DNA of 28,374 nucleotides from Pseudomonadota bacterium (GTDB lineage Bacteria > Pseudomonadota > Alphaproteobacteria > Rhizobiales > Beijerinckiaceae), in assembly GCA_023426505.1 (NCBI GenBank), contig JAFAAP010000318.1:1-28374 (forward strand), in the 5' to 3' direction. The position numbers and the translations under genes are program-made. Of this stretch, positions 6,229 to 14,225 are shown piece by piece. Below the pieces are notes generated by a model that saw nothing but the letters and a program-made list of their open reading frames with translations, had not been told where the DNA came from and did no database searches. Positions within the stretch are counted from its first letter, which is position 1. Each line of letters opens with the position of its first letter.

Positions 6229-7740
6229 ATGGCTGACGCAACCCGGGTCCAGGATCCTGCCCTGCGCGGCAGGATCATGTCGGCGGAGGAGGCGGCCGGC
6301 CTCATCCCCACGGGCGCCAACGTCGGAATGAGCGGCTTCACCGGCGCCGGCTATCCGAAGGAGGTTCCCGTCGCCCTCGCCCGCCGCATCATGGCGGCGC
6401 ACGAGCGCGGTGATCCGTTCCGGATTGGCGTGTGGACCGGCGCCTCGACCGCGCCCGAGCTCGACGGCGCCTTGGCGAAGGTGGACGGCATCGAGATGCG
6501 CCTGCCTTACCAGTCAGACCCGACCTGCCGCGAACGGATCAATGCCGGGCAGATGGACTACATCGACATCCACCTGTCGCACGTGGCGCAGTTCGTCTGG
6601 TTCGGCTTCCTCGGCCATCTCGACGTGGCCATCGTCGAGGTGGCGGCTGTGCTGGACGACGGGCGCCTGGTCCCGTCCTCGTCGGTCGGCAACAACAAGA
6701 CCTGGCTCGACCAGGCCGACAAGGTCATCCTCGAGGTGAACCGGCGCCAGAGCCTGGCGCTGGAGGGGATGCACGACATCTATTACGGCACCCGCCTGCC
6801 GCCGCATCGCCAGCCGATCCCGCTCGTCCACCCGAGCGACCGGATCGGCACGCCCTATCTCATGTGCGATCCGGCCAAGATCGTCGCCATCGTCGAGACG
6901 GACCAGCCGGACCGCAACACCCGCTTCACCGCGCCCGACGAGACGTCGCGCATGATCGCCGGGCACGTGATCGAGTTCCTCGGACACGAGGTGAAGAAGG
7001 GCCGCCTGCCGAACACGCTCCTGCCGCTGCAATCCGGGGTCGGCAACGTGGCGAACGCGGTGTTCGCGGGCCTCGCGGACAGCCCGTTCGAGAACCTCAC
7101 CGCCTATACGGAGGTGCTGCAGGACGGAATGCTCGACCTCGTCGACACCGGCAAGCTGACCTTCGCGTCCGCCACCGCCCTGTCCTTGAGCCACGAGGCC
7201 GCCGCCCGCTTCGAAAAGAACATCGAGGAATTCCGCCAGAAGATCGTCCTGCGGCCGCAGGAGATCAGCAACCACCCGGAGATCATCCGCCGGCTCGGGA
7301 TCATCGCCATGAACGGGATGATCGAGGCCGACATCTACGGCAACGTCAACTCCACCCACGTGATGGGATCGAGCATCATGAACGGGATCGGGGGCTCGGG
7401 CGATTTCGCCCGCAACGCGTTCCTGTCCTTCTTCATGACCCCGTCGGTCGCGAAGGGCGGCACCATCTCGTGCATCGTCCCCATGGTGTCCCATGTCGAC
7501 CATACGGAGCACGACGTTCAGGTGGTCGTGACCGAGCAGGGGCTTGCGGATCTGCGCGGCCTCGCACCGCGCCAGCGCGCCAGGGTCGTCATCGAGAACT
7601 GCGCGCACCCGCATTTCCGGCCTGCGCTCCAGGACTATTTCGAGCGCGCCGTCCGCGGGGCGCCCGGCCGGCACACCCCTCACCTCCTCGACGAGGCGCT
7701 GAGCTGGCACGCGCGCTACCTGCGGCACGGAACGATGTGA
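6229..7740 (+). CDS. Acetyl-CoA hydrolase / succinyl-CoA:acetate CoA-transferase family protein
   Basis: The product is 503 residues from the chosen ATG, the usual length of the AarC/Cat1 family of class I CoA transferases, which move CoA between acyl-CoA and a free acid such as acetate or succinate, or hydrolyse acetyl-CoA. Visible family segments are GANVGMSGFTGAGYPKEVP near the N terminus, QSGVGNVANAVFAGL, YTEVLQDGMLDL, and NGIGGSGDFARNAFLSFFMT followed by VTEQGLADLRGLAP. The glutamate of YTEVLQDG is residue 295, at the position of the covalent catalytic glutamate known from AarC (Glu294). The ATG at 6229 is chosen for the GAAGGGAG ribosome-binding site; ATGs at 6151, 6193 and 6211 would add a tail with no family match. 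It stands alone between divergent and convergent neighbours. Substrate choice is not decidable from sequence. Confidence 0.9.
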   Translation: MADATRVQDPALRGRIMSAEEAAGLIPTGANVGMSGFTGAGYPKEVPVALARRIMAAHERGDPFRIGVWTGASTAPELDGALAKVDGIEMRLPYQSDPTCRERINAGQMDYIDIHLSHVAQFVWFGFLGHLDVAIVEVAAVLDDGRLVPSSSVGNNKTWLDQADKVILEVNRRQSLALEGMHDIYYGTRLPPHRQPIPLVHPSDRIGTPYLMCDPAKIVAIVETDQPDRNTRFTAPDETSRMIAGHVIEFLGHEVKKGRLPNTLLPLQSGVGNVANAVFAGLADSPFENLTAYTEVLQDGMLDLVDTGKLTFASATALSLSHEAAARFEKNIEEFRQKIVLRPQEISNHPEIIRRLGIIAMNGMIEADIYGNVNSTHVMGSSIMNGIGGSGDFARNAFLSFFMTPSVAKGGTISCIVPMVSHVDHTEHDVQVVVTEQGLADLRGLAPRQRARVVIENCAHPHFRPALQDYFERAVRGAPGRHTPHLLDEALSWHARYLRHGTM

Positions 7741-7764
7741 ATGGATCCGACGCGGCGCTCCTGC

Positions 7765-8010
7765 TCACACGTCCGGCATGGTGACGGTCACGTCCCGGCG
7801 GGAGAGCCGGTGCTGAAGGTCGTTGCAGTCGCGCGCCTGGAGCCCGTCGAGGTAGCTGAGCTCGGTCCGCGCATGATCGTCCGTGAGGCGGACCACGAGA
7901 CCGTCTCCGTCGCGGGCGACGGTGGCGACCGTCACCAGGCCGATCGGCGTCTCCCGCTCGATCCTGCCGCCGAGAACATCGTCGCATTGCATCCGCAGTA
8001 TGACCTCCAT
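7765..8010 (-). CDS. Small hypothetical protein
   Basis: The product is 81 residues (begins MEVILRMQCDDVLGG) and no family is recognised. The sequence looks like a small beta-rich domain: RIERETPIGLVTVATVARDGDGLVVRLTD resembles a PilZ- or DUF-like barrel fragment, but this is only an impression. The gene is accepted mainly because GAGGAGG lies five bases before the ATG, the strongest kind of ribosome-binding site, and the plus-strand frame across the same bases has none. It converges on the acetyl-CoA hydrolase gene with a 24-base gap and points away from the M20 amidohydrolase. No signal peptide or membrane segment. Confidence 0.6.
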   Translation of the reverse strand: MEVILRMQCDDVLGGRIERETPIGLVTVATVARDGDGLVVRLTDDHARTELSYLDGLQARDCNDLQHRLSRRDVTVTMPDV

Positions 8011-8174
8011 CGCCGCCTCCTCGTTGGCCGTTCGGACATCAAGGTCCGGCCGGATTTAAGGTTTCCGCATGCCATGAATAGCGAAGCCGCATGGGAGCGC
8101 ACCAGTGACCTTCCGGCGCATCCGCGCTAACAACAAGTGATGAGTACGGCCCACCCTGAATCACCGAGATCCTC

Positions 8175-9323
8175 ATGTTCCTGACCAACCAAGACGTGAT
8201 CGAACTGACCGAATGGCGGCGACGGCTCCACCGGATGCCGGAGGTGTCGAGGGAGGAGGCGAGGACCGCCGAGGAGGTCCAGGCGTTCCTGAAGGAGAAC
8301 AATCCCGACCGGATCATCGCCGGCCTCGGCGGGCATGGGGTCGCGGCGGTCTTCGAGGGCCGCGAGCCGGGTCCGACCGTGATGGTCAGGGCCGAGCTCG
8401 ACGCCCTGCCGATCGAGGAGATCAGCGATGCGCCGCATCGCTCCGCCATTCCGGGCAAGGGGCATCTGTGCGGCCATGACGGCCACATGGCGATCCTGGC
8501 CGCCCTCGCCCGCGGCCTCGGACGCCAGCGCCCCCGGCGCGGCCGCGCCGTGCTGCTCTTCCAGCCCGCCGAGGAGGATGGGTCCGGCGCCGCCGCCGTC
8601 GTGGCTGACCCCAAGTTCCGCGAGATCGCGCCCGACATCGCGCTCTCCCTGCACAACATGCCCGGCATCCCGTTCGGCAAGGCCGCTCTGGCGGAGGGCG
8701 TGGTCAACTGCGCATCGCGCGGCATGCGCATCACCCTGACCGGCAAGACCGCCCATGCCTCGATGCCGGAGACGGGCATTTCCCCCATGAACGCGGTGGC
8801 GCACCTGATGCCGGCCCTCACGGCGCTGAGCCACGGCGGCACGCTGGACGAGACCTTTTCCCTGGTGACGATCACCCATGCGGAAATGGGCGAGCCGGCC
8901 TTCGGCATCGCGCCGGCGCATGCCGAGATCTGGGCTACCCTGCGCACGCTGACCGATTCCCGAATGCAGGATCTCTGCGCCAGGGCCGAGGCGCTGGCCG
9001 CCGAAGCGGCACGAAGCCAGGGCCTGAAGGTCGACATCGCCTACGACGACGTCTTCCACCATTGCGAGAACGCCCCCGAGGCGGTCGCGCACCTGCGCCG
9101 CGCGCTCGAGGTGGAAGGCGTGCCGCACGACGAGGGCGCGGGTCCCATCCGGGCCTCGGAGGATTTCGGCCGCTTCGGCCAGAAGGCGCCCGCCGCCATG
9201 TTCTTCCTGGGTGCGGGCGAGACCTATCCGAGCCTCCACAACCCGGACTACGACTTCCCGGACGATCTGATCGGCATCGGCGCCCGCGTCTTCATGCGGG
9301 CGCTGCGGGACATCCTGGGCTAG
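8175..9323 (+). CDS. M20 family (M20D-type) metallo-amidohydrolase
   Basis: The product is 382 residues, the usual size of the M20D subfamily (hippurate hydrolase, IAA-amino-acid hydrolase, N-acyl-amino-acid amidohydrolases), cytosolic enzymes that cut an amide bond next to a carboxylate using a two-metal centre. Metal ligands and catalytic residues are visible: LCGHDGHM (Cys99, His101, His104), the QPAEED pair Glu133/Glu134, SLHNMPG (His160) and LHNPDYDF (His355). The middle of the protein (about residues 180-290) is the inserted lid/dimerisation domain. It lies at the edge of the catabolic island, convergent with the CodA-like deaminase across 10 bases, and faces away from the ABC operon. 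An N-acylated or amidated substrate fits the neighbourhood; its exact nature is unknown. GAG shortly before the ATG is the only ribosome-binding signal. Confidence 0.9.
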   Translation: MFLTNQDVIELTEWRRRLHRMPEVSREEARTAEEVQAFLKENNPDRIIAGLGGHGVAAVFEGREPGPTVMVRAELDALPIEEISDAPHRSAIPGKGHLCGHDGHMAILAALARGLGRQRPRRGRAVLLFQPAEEDGSGAAAVVADPKFREIAPDIALSLHNMPGIPFGKAALAEGVVNCASRGMRITLTGKTAHASMPETGISPMNAVAHLMPALTALSHGGTLDETFSLVTITHAEMGEPAFGIAPAHAEIWATLRTLTDSRMQDLCARAEALAAEAARSQGLKVDIAYDDVFHHCENAPEAVAHLRRALEVEGVPHDEGAGPIRASEDFGRFGQKAPAAMFFLGAGETYPSLHNPDYDFPDDLIGIGARVFMRALRDILG

Positions 9324-9333
9324 GCGGCTGCTC

Positions 9334-10527
9334 TCAAGGAGCCTCGACCAGGGCCCGGCCGTCACGGGCGACGACCTGCCCGTTCTTCACGACGAGCCGG
9401 CGCGGACGCCGGCTCACCACCGCCTCCGCGAGGGTCTCACCGTCGAGAAGAACGAAATCGGCGCGGCATCCGGCGTCGAGGCCGTAGCCGTCGAGCTCCA
9501 TCAAGCGGGCGCCGCCATGGGTGCAGACGTCGAGGGCCAGCGCCACCTCGTCGTCGCGGCGGAAGTTGTTGCGCAGGCCGACCAGGACGGCGCGCTCCAG
9601 CATGTCGGCATTGCCGTAAGGCCCCCACGTGTCGCGGATTCCGTCCGAACCCGCCGCGACGACCACGCCGGCCTCGACGAGGCGCTTGACCGGCGGCACC
9701 GGCCGAGAGGCGGGCGCCGTCGTCAGGATGTGCACTCGCGCCTCCGCCAGGGCGTCGATCAGGCTCGCGACGTAGTCCTGGTCCGCCATGCCCAGGCAGA
9801 AGGCGTGGCTGACCGTCACCCTGCCCTGCAGCCCCAGCGCCTTCGTGCGCTCGATGATGAGCTCCATCGAGAAGGCCCCGAGCTCCGCCGGCTCGTGCAG
9901 ATGGATGTCGACCGGGCAGCCGTAGCGGTCCGCCAGTCCGAAGACCACGTCGAGATGTCCCTTCGGGTCACGGTCGATGGCCGACGGGTCGAGGCCGCCG
10001 ATCACATCGGCCCCGAGCTTGAGGGCCTCCTCCATCAGCTCGACCGTCCCGGGGCGGATGAGCATGCCGCTCTGGGGAAAGGCGACGATGTCGATATCCA
10101 CGATGCCGCGGTACTGCTCCCGCGTCTTCAGGACGCCCTCGATTCCGCTGAGGCCCATGTCGGTGTCCACATCGACGTGGGAGCGGATATGGGTCGACCC
10201 CTGGGCCACCGACAGGACGACCTGGCGGGCCGACTGGCGGGCGGGATCGATGCCAAGAAGGCGCTTCTGTTGCCTCTCGTTGTCGATCTTGTCGATCAAA
10301 CGCGGCCCGACATCGTTGTGGTACCAGCGCATGCCGAGGAGCGTCTTGTCGAGATGGGTATGCGCCTCGACGAGCCCCGGAACCAGGATGGCATCGCCAC
10401 CGTCGACCGTCTCGATGCCAGGAGGCACATCCCCGCCATAGGACATGATGCGCCCGTCCCTGGCTGTTACGCTTGTCGCCTCGCCGCCCATCGGCCGAAC
10501 GTTTGTGATGTATAGGTCGCCGTTCAT
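9334..10527 (-). CDS. CodA-like amidohydrolase / deaminase (cytosine deaminase family)
   Basis: The product is 397 residues of the metal-dependent amidohydrolase superfamily, closest in pattern to cytosine deaminase and AtzC-like isopropylammelide hydrolases. Metal-site residues are in order: VEAHTHLDK (His56, His58), DIHLHEPAE (His209, with Glu212 matching the catalytic H-x-x-E of CodA), VSHAF (His241) and AGSDGIRD (Asp295), followed by WGPYGNADMLERA, a CodA-type segment. The small N-terminal beta domain (TNVRPMGGEATSVTARDG) and a C-terminal KNGQVVARDGR complete the usual layout. Deamination or ring-amide hydrolysis of a small N-heterocycle is therefore likely; the substrate is open. The ATG at 10527 follows GAGGCGAGAG; the longer frame to 10635 would run through operator DNA. 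It is divergent from the GntR regulator, which probably controls it. Confidence 0.88.
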   Translation of the reverse strand: MNGDLYITNVRPMGGEATSVTARDGRIMSYGGDVPPGIETVDGGDAILVPGLVEAHTHLDKTLLGMRWYHNDVGPRLIDKIDNERQQKRLLGIDPARQSARQVVLSVAQGSTHIRSHVDVDTDMGLSGIEGVLKTREQYRGIVDIDIVAFPQSGMLIRPGTVELMEEALKLGADVIGGLDPSAIDRDPKGHLDVVFGLADRYGCPVDIHLHEPAELGAFSMELIIERTKALGLQGRVTVSHAFCLGMADQDYVASLIDALAEARVHILTTAPASRPVPPVKRLVEAGVVVAAGSDGIRDTWGPYGNADMLERAVLVGLRNNFRRDDEVALALDVCTHGGARLMELDGYGLDAGCRADFVLLDGETLAEAVVSRRPRRLVVKNGQVVARDGRALVEAP

Positions 10528-10603
10528 TGCTCTCGCCTCACTCTGTTCCGGGCAGCCGGCCCGATCAGCTCGTACACAAAGACAGTTGCAGAACGACCAT
10601 AGA

Positions 10604-10625
10604 AGTATACATTCTTGGATACAAT
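10604..10625. promoter_or_regulatory. Two adjacent operator-like sites in the divergent region
   Basis: AGTATACATT (10604-10613) and TTGGATACAAT (10615-10625). The second is the exact reverse complement of ATTGTATCCAA at 11580-11590, in front of the transporter operon. Read on the minus strand the pair is ATTGTATCCAA then AATGTATACT, both variants of the TTGTATnCAA dyad seen for GntR-family regulators. They lie about 80-100 bases from the deaminase start and 36 bases from the regulator start. Confidence 0.6.
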
Positions 10626-10660
10626 GCTTTTCCAACCGAGGGCTTCCCTGCGAGAGAAAA

Positions 10661-11413
10661 ATGGATACAAAATGGTGGCGATCCCACCTTCACGGTTCAT
10701 CCCCCGCGTCCATGTCACATCGCTCCTCGAGAACCGCTGCCCCGACCCGCAGCGATGCCGTCTATTTCGGTCTCCGCCGCGCCATCATCGAGCAGGCTCT
10801 GCTCCCGGGGGACAAGCTGACCGAGGATGTGATCGGGGAGCGCTTCGGAGTCAGCCGAACCATCGTGCGATCCGTGCTGGCGCGCCTGAATGCCGAAGGT
10901 TTGGTGGATCTTCAGCCGAACAAGGGCGCGGCAATCGCCCAGCCGAGCCTCTCGGAAGCGCAGGACATCTTCGAGGCCCGGATGTGCCTGGAGCGCCAGG
11001 TCCTCGCGCGGTTGGCCGAGAAGATCACGGATCAGGATCTGCAATTGCTCGAGCAGCACGTAGGGCTCGAAGCCAAGGTGGGCCATCAGGACAGCGCTGC
11101 TTCGATCCGCCTCGCAGGCGAGTTTCACATCCTCCTTGCCGAACTGTCCGGCAACAAGGTCCTCGCCCGGTATGTGGACGAAGTGGTGTCCCGCTGCTCC
11201 CTGATCCTGGCCATGTACAGCCGCCCGCACTCCGCCGACTGCTCGATCAGCGAGCATCACCAGATCATCGACGCCCTGCGCACCCGAGACGCCGCCCGCG
11301 CCATCAAGGCCATGGACCACCATCTCCAGGCCGTCACCGACCGCGCCCTGCTCTCCTCCAACTCCGATAAACAGCGCGACATCCGGTCTATTTTGGATCG
11401 CTACGCGAGCTGA
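10661..11413 (+). CDS. GntR family (FCD subfamily) transcriptional regulator
   Basis: The product is 250 residues. Residues about 31-95 form the GntR winged helix (YFGLRRAIIEQALLPGDKL, then EDVIGERFGVSRTIVRSVLARL with the recognition helix, and the wing GLVDLQPNKGAAIA). Residues about 100-235 are an all-helical FCD domain with the usual metal/ligand residues in FHILLAELSGN and MDHHLQAV. FCD regulators usually repress catabolic genes and are released by a carboxylate or related ligand. It sits between a divergent deaminase gene and the transporter operon, with matching operator-like sites at all three places. The ATG at 10661 is chosen for the purine-rich GAGAGAAAA before it; an ATG at 10712 would still keep the whole DNA-binding domain. 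An operator-like TGGATACAA overlaps the start codon, which suggests autoregulation. Confidence 0.9.
   Translation: MDTKWWRSHLHGSSPASMSHRSSRTAAPTRSDAVYFGLRRAIIEQALLPGDKLTEDVIGERFGVSRTIVRSVLARLNAEGLVDLQPNKGAAIAQPSLSEAQDIFEARMCLERQVLARLAEKITDQDLQLLEQHVGLEAKVGHQDSAASIRLAGEFHILLAELSGNKVLARYVDEVVSRCSLILAMYSRPHSADCSISEHHQIIDALRTRDAARAIKAMDHHLQAVTDRALLSSNSDKQRDIRSILDRYAS
10662..10672. promoter_or_regulatory. Operator-like site over the regulator's start codon
   Basis: TGGATACAAAA begins within the ATG of the GntR gene and repeats the GGATACAA core of the site at 10615-10625. Because it is also coding it could be chance, but a third copy of the same core within 60 bases supports autorepression. Confidence 0.4.
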
Positions 11414-11559
11414 TCGCTCCCACCCGGCCCTCGTCGGTTCAGCTTCGAGTAGGCTTCCGCTGCAGCCAGCGGCCGATCACCCATGGCCGCTGAACAGGCA
11501 GATCGTGCACAAAACTTGCTCATTCCCGTACGGCAATAGTCGATTGACGTGCCATTAAC

Positions 11560-11596
11560 TGTATGCAAACCTACGCACGATTGTATCCAATATAAT
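11560..11596 (+). promoter_or_regulatory. Promoter and overlapping operators of the ABC transporter operon
   Basis: A perfect -10 box TATAAT (11591-11596) lies 29 bases before the chosen start of the binding-protein gene. The -35 region is not recognisable. The dyad ATTGTATCCAAT (11580-11591) touches the TATAAT, and a second variant TGTATGCAA (11560-11568) lies about two helical turns upstream. A repressor bound here would block RNA polymerase, which fits control by the adjacent GntR regulator. Confidence 0.65.
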
Positions 11597-11624
11597 CCCA
11601 TCCAGAGGGAACTTGGAGGCCATG

Positions 11625-13193
11625 ATGAAAGCTCGGCACGTCGCCACCCTGTCGGTCGCACTCGGAGCCCTGATGGGCTTCGCCGCGGAAGCAAAGACGC
11701 TGCGTTGGTCGTCTCCGACCGACCTCACCACGCTCGATCCGTATGCCCACACGGAGAGCTTCACCACCAGCATGCTGCACCACGTGTTCGACCCACTGGT
11801 GCGTCGCGGTCGAAACCTCGAGCTCGAGCCCGCGCTGGCGGTCAGCTGGAAGACGGTGAAGCCGGACACTTGGCGGTTCGAGCTTCGCAAGAACGTGAAG
11901 TTCCATAACGGCAATCCGTTCACCGCCGACGACGTGGTGGCGTCGATCACCCGTCTGCTCGACCCGGGCGCCCGCGCTCGCGGCAACATCGCGACCGTTC
12001 TCAAGGCCGAGAAGGTGGACGACTTCACGGTCGACATCGTCACGAACGGCCCCTACCCGCTCCTCCTGAACGACCTTGCCGGCGTCTATATCATGGACAA
12101 GGAGTGGATGGAGGCGAACGGCGCCCTGAAGCCGGGCAACATCGCCACCGGCGTGACGACGGCGGCCTCGACTAATGCGGTCGGCACGGGCCCGTTCAAG
12201 GTCGAATCCTATAAGCCGGATGCCGGCACCACCTTCGTGGTCAATCCCGATTGGTGGGACAAGCCGCAGCACAACCTCACCCGCATCGAGTTCAAGCCCG
12301 TGAAGTCCGACGCGACCCGCGTGGCCGCGCTCCTCTCCGGCGAACTCGATTTGATCGCCCCGGCGCCCCTGCAGGATCTCCAGCGGATCGGCTCCTCCTC
12401 CGGCTTCAAGGTCATCGAAGAACCCTCGCTTCGCCTGATCATGCTGACGCTCAGCGCCAAGCCGGAGCTCAAGGCGATGCCCGGACAGAAAAATCCGATG
12501 CTCGACGTCAAGGTGCGTCAGGCCATGTGGCATGCCATCGATTTCGAGACGATCAAGAAGCGCGTCATGCGCGACAAGTCGCGCAACACCGGCACCCTCG
12601 TGGCGCCTCCGGTGCCCGGTTACTCCAAAGACAACGACCAGCCGATCGGCTACGACCAGGACAAGGCGAAGAAGCTCCTCGCCGAGGCGGGCTACCCCAA
12701 CGGCTTCAAGACCAAGCTCAACTGCCCGAACGACCGCTACATCAACGACGAGCAGACCTGCGTCGCAATTGCGTCGATGTGGACCAAGGTCGGCATCCAG
12801 ACCGAGTTGCAGACGGAATCCCGCGCGACTTACTTCCCCCGCCAGGATCGCGGCGAATTCGATGTCTCGATGGTCGGCTGGGCTACCCTGCCGCCGATGG
12901 ACGGGTTCAGCGTGCTGTCATCGCTGCTCACCGCCCAGAAGGACGGATACGGCGGCTCGAACTCCAGCGGCTACACCAATCCGCAGATCGAGGAGCTGAC
13001 CCGCAAGGCTGCGGTCGAACTCGATGAGGAGAAGCGCCGTTCGATGCTGGTCGAAGCCTTGAAGGTGGCCCGGGACACGGTCGCCTTCATCCCTATCCAC
13101 CAGCAGCCGGTCGCCTGGGCGGTCCGTGACGGTGTCGACGTGCCCCAGTTCCCGGACGAGTACGTCCGTCTCTGGTTCGCCAACGTGAAGTAG
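11625..13193 (+). CDS. ABC transporter substrate-binding protein (SBP_bac_5, peptide/opine/nickel type)
   Basis: The product is 522 residues. MKARHVATLSVALGALMGFAAEA is a Sec signal peptide, so the protein acts in the periplasm as the ligand receptor of the importer encoded downstream. The mature part is the family 5 solute-binding fold of DppA/OppA: TLDPYAHTESFTTSMLHHVFDPLVRR, PDTWRFELRKNVKFHNGNPF and FTADDVVASI are the classic segments (given in pieces), with VRQAMWHAIDFE and YNP-type GYDQDKAKKLLAEAGYPNGF further on. Family members carry peptides, opines, glutathione, nickel or other small amides, so the ligand cannot be named. GGAGG at 11615-11619 fits the ATG at 11625; the ATG at 11622 is too close to it. 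First gene of an operon with permeases, ATPase and amidohydrolase; its promoter carries the predicted operator. Confidence 0.92.
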   Translation: MKARHVATLSVALGALMGFAAEAKTLRWSSPTDLTTLDPYAHTESFTTSMLHHVFDPLVRRGRNLELEPALAVSWKTVKPDTWRFELRKNVKFHNGNPFTADDVVASITRLLDPGARARGNIATVLKAEKVDDFTVDIVTNGPYPLLLNDLAGVYIMDKEWMEANGALKPGNIATGVTTAASTNAVGTGPFKVESYKPDAGTTFVVNPDWWDKPQHNLTRIEFKPVKSDATRVAALLSGELDLIAPAPLQDLQRIGSSSGFKVIEEPSLRLIMLTLSAKPELKAMPGQKNPMLDVKVRQAMWHAIDFETIKKRVMRDKSRNTGTLVAPPVPGYSKDNDQPIGYDQDKAKKLLAEAGYPNGFKTKLNCPNDRYINDEQTCVAIASMWTKVGIQTELQTESRATYFPRQDRGEFDVSMVGWATLPPMDGFSVLSSLLTAQKDGYGGSNSSGYTNPQIEELTRKAAVELDEEKRRSMLVEALKVARDTVAFIPIHQQPVAWAVRDGVDVPQFPDEYVRLWFANVK

Positions 13194-13211
13194 CCCTCTC
13201 ACAAAGGACGC

Positions 13212-13242
13212 GCGGCCCGATCCTCCCTCGGGAGCGGGCCGC
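13212..13242 (+). promoter_or_regulatory. Intercistronic hairpin between binding protein and permease
   Basis: GCGGCCCG (13212-13219) pairs perfectly with CGGGCCGC (13235-13242), with an inner CTCC/GGAG stem. There is no T-tract, so it is not an ordinary terminator. Stems in this position are known in other importer operons (for example malE-malF) to protect the binding-protein mRNA and lower downstream expression. It ends six bases before the permease start codon and may hinder ribosome access. Confidence 0.6.
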
Positions 13243-13247
13243 CAGAA

Positions 13248-14225
13248 ATGCTCATGCTGAAGGTCCTTCTGTCCCGGCTCGGGCAAGCGGCACTCGTGAT
13301 GCTCGTCGTCTCGGCGGTGTCCTTCGTGATGTTCCGCTTCGTCGGCGATCCTGTGGCGACCATGTCGCGCGAAAACGCAACCGTCGAGGAGAAGGCGGAA
13401 CTCCGGCGCTCCCTCGGCCTCGACCAGCCCGTCGTCGTGCAGTACGGCCGATTTCTAGCGCGGACGCTCAGCGGCGACCTCGGCATCAGCTATCGCAACC
13501 AGCGGCCTGTCACGCAGCTCATCGCGGAGCGGCTGCCGGCGACGCTGGAACTCGTGATCGTGGCGACCGTCCTGTCGCTTGCCTTGGGCATTCCGCTCGG
13601 CGTGCTGTGCGCCTTGAAGCCGCACGGCATCGCGGCGCGCCTCGTGCAGGCGCTCTCCCTCGTCGGCATCTCGACGCCGACCTTCGTCACCGGAATCGTT
13701 CTGATCCTCGTCTTCGCGGTCTCGCTCGGCTGGCTTCCGTCCTTCGGGCGCGGGCAGGTCGTCGATCTGGGCTGGTGGTCCACCGGCTTCCTCACGGCGA
13801 GCGGCCTCAAATCCCTGCTCCTGCCCGGGATCACGCTCGCCCTCTATCAGCTGACGCTCATCATGCGGCTGGTCCGCGCCGAGATGATCGACGTGCTGTC
13901 GAGCGACTACATCCGCTTCGCGAAGGCGCGGGGCCTGCCGCCGCGCTACATCCACTTCCGGCTCGCCCTGCGCAATGCCCTGATGCCGGTCATTACCGTC
14001 ACGGGGCTTCAGATCGGCTCCCTCATCGCCTTCGCGATCGTCACCGAGACGGTGTTCCAATGGCCGGGCATGGGACTGCTCTTCATCCAGGCCGTGAGCT
14101 TCGCCGACATTCCCGTGATGGCTGCCTATCTGCTCTTCGTGGGTCTCCTCTTCGTCCTCATCAACACGGTGGTCGACATCCTCTATGCGGTCGTCGATCC
14201 CCGCCTGCGCGCGAGGTCCGCATGA
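13248..14225 (+). CDS. ABC transporter permease, DppB type
   Basis: The product is 325 residues, an inner-membrane channel subunit of a peptide-type importer. The N terminus MLKVLLSRLGQAALVMLVVSAVSFVMFRF (from the second Met) is the first membrane helix; a periplasmic loop with DPVATMS and LGLDQPVVVQYGRFL follows, characteristic of DppB/OppB. Five more helices end with LFVLINTVVDILYAVVDPRLR. The EAA-loop that contacts the ATPase is at IRFAKARGLPPRYIHFRLALRNALMP. ATG codons at 13248 and 13254 are both possible and the ribosome-binding site is weak, possibly masked by the upstream hairpin. The stop overlaps the start of the next permease (ATGA). Confidence 0.93.
   Translation: MLMLKVLLSRLGQAALVMLVVSAVSFVMFRFVGDPVATMSRENATVEEKAELRRSLGLDQPVVVQYGRFLARTLSGDLGISYRNQRPVTQLIAERLPATLELVIVATVLSLALGIPLGVLCALKPHGIAARLVQALSLVGISTPTFVTGIVLILVFAVSLGWLPSFGRGQVVDLGWWSTGFLTASGLKSLLLPGITLALYQLTLIMRLVRAEMIDVLSSDYIRFAKARGLPPRYIHFRLALRNALMPVITVTGLQIGSLIAFAIVTETVFQWPGMGLLFIQAVSFADIPVMAAYLLFVGLLFVLINTVVDILYAVVDPRLRARSA

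Noticed and set aside
6432..7784. 450-residue plus-strand frame and the 404-residue minus frame 6514-7728
   Set aside because: Both are shadows of the CoA transferase, which has the catalytic glutamate and all family segments in its own frame.
8127..9365. 412-residue minus-strand frame
   Set aside because: Antisense to the M20 amidohydrolase with intact metal ligands; its composition is non-protein-like.
11455..11474. CCGCTG/CAGCGG hairpin after the GntR gene as a terminator
   Set aside because: The stem is perfect (11457-11462 with 11467-11472), but there is no T-tract and the position, 44 bases past the stop, is not decisive.
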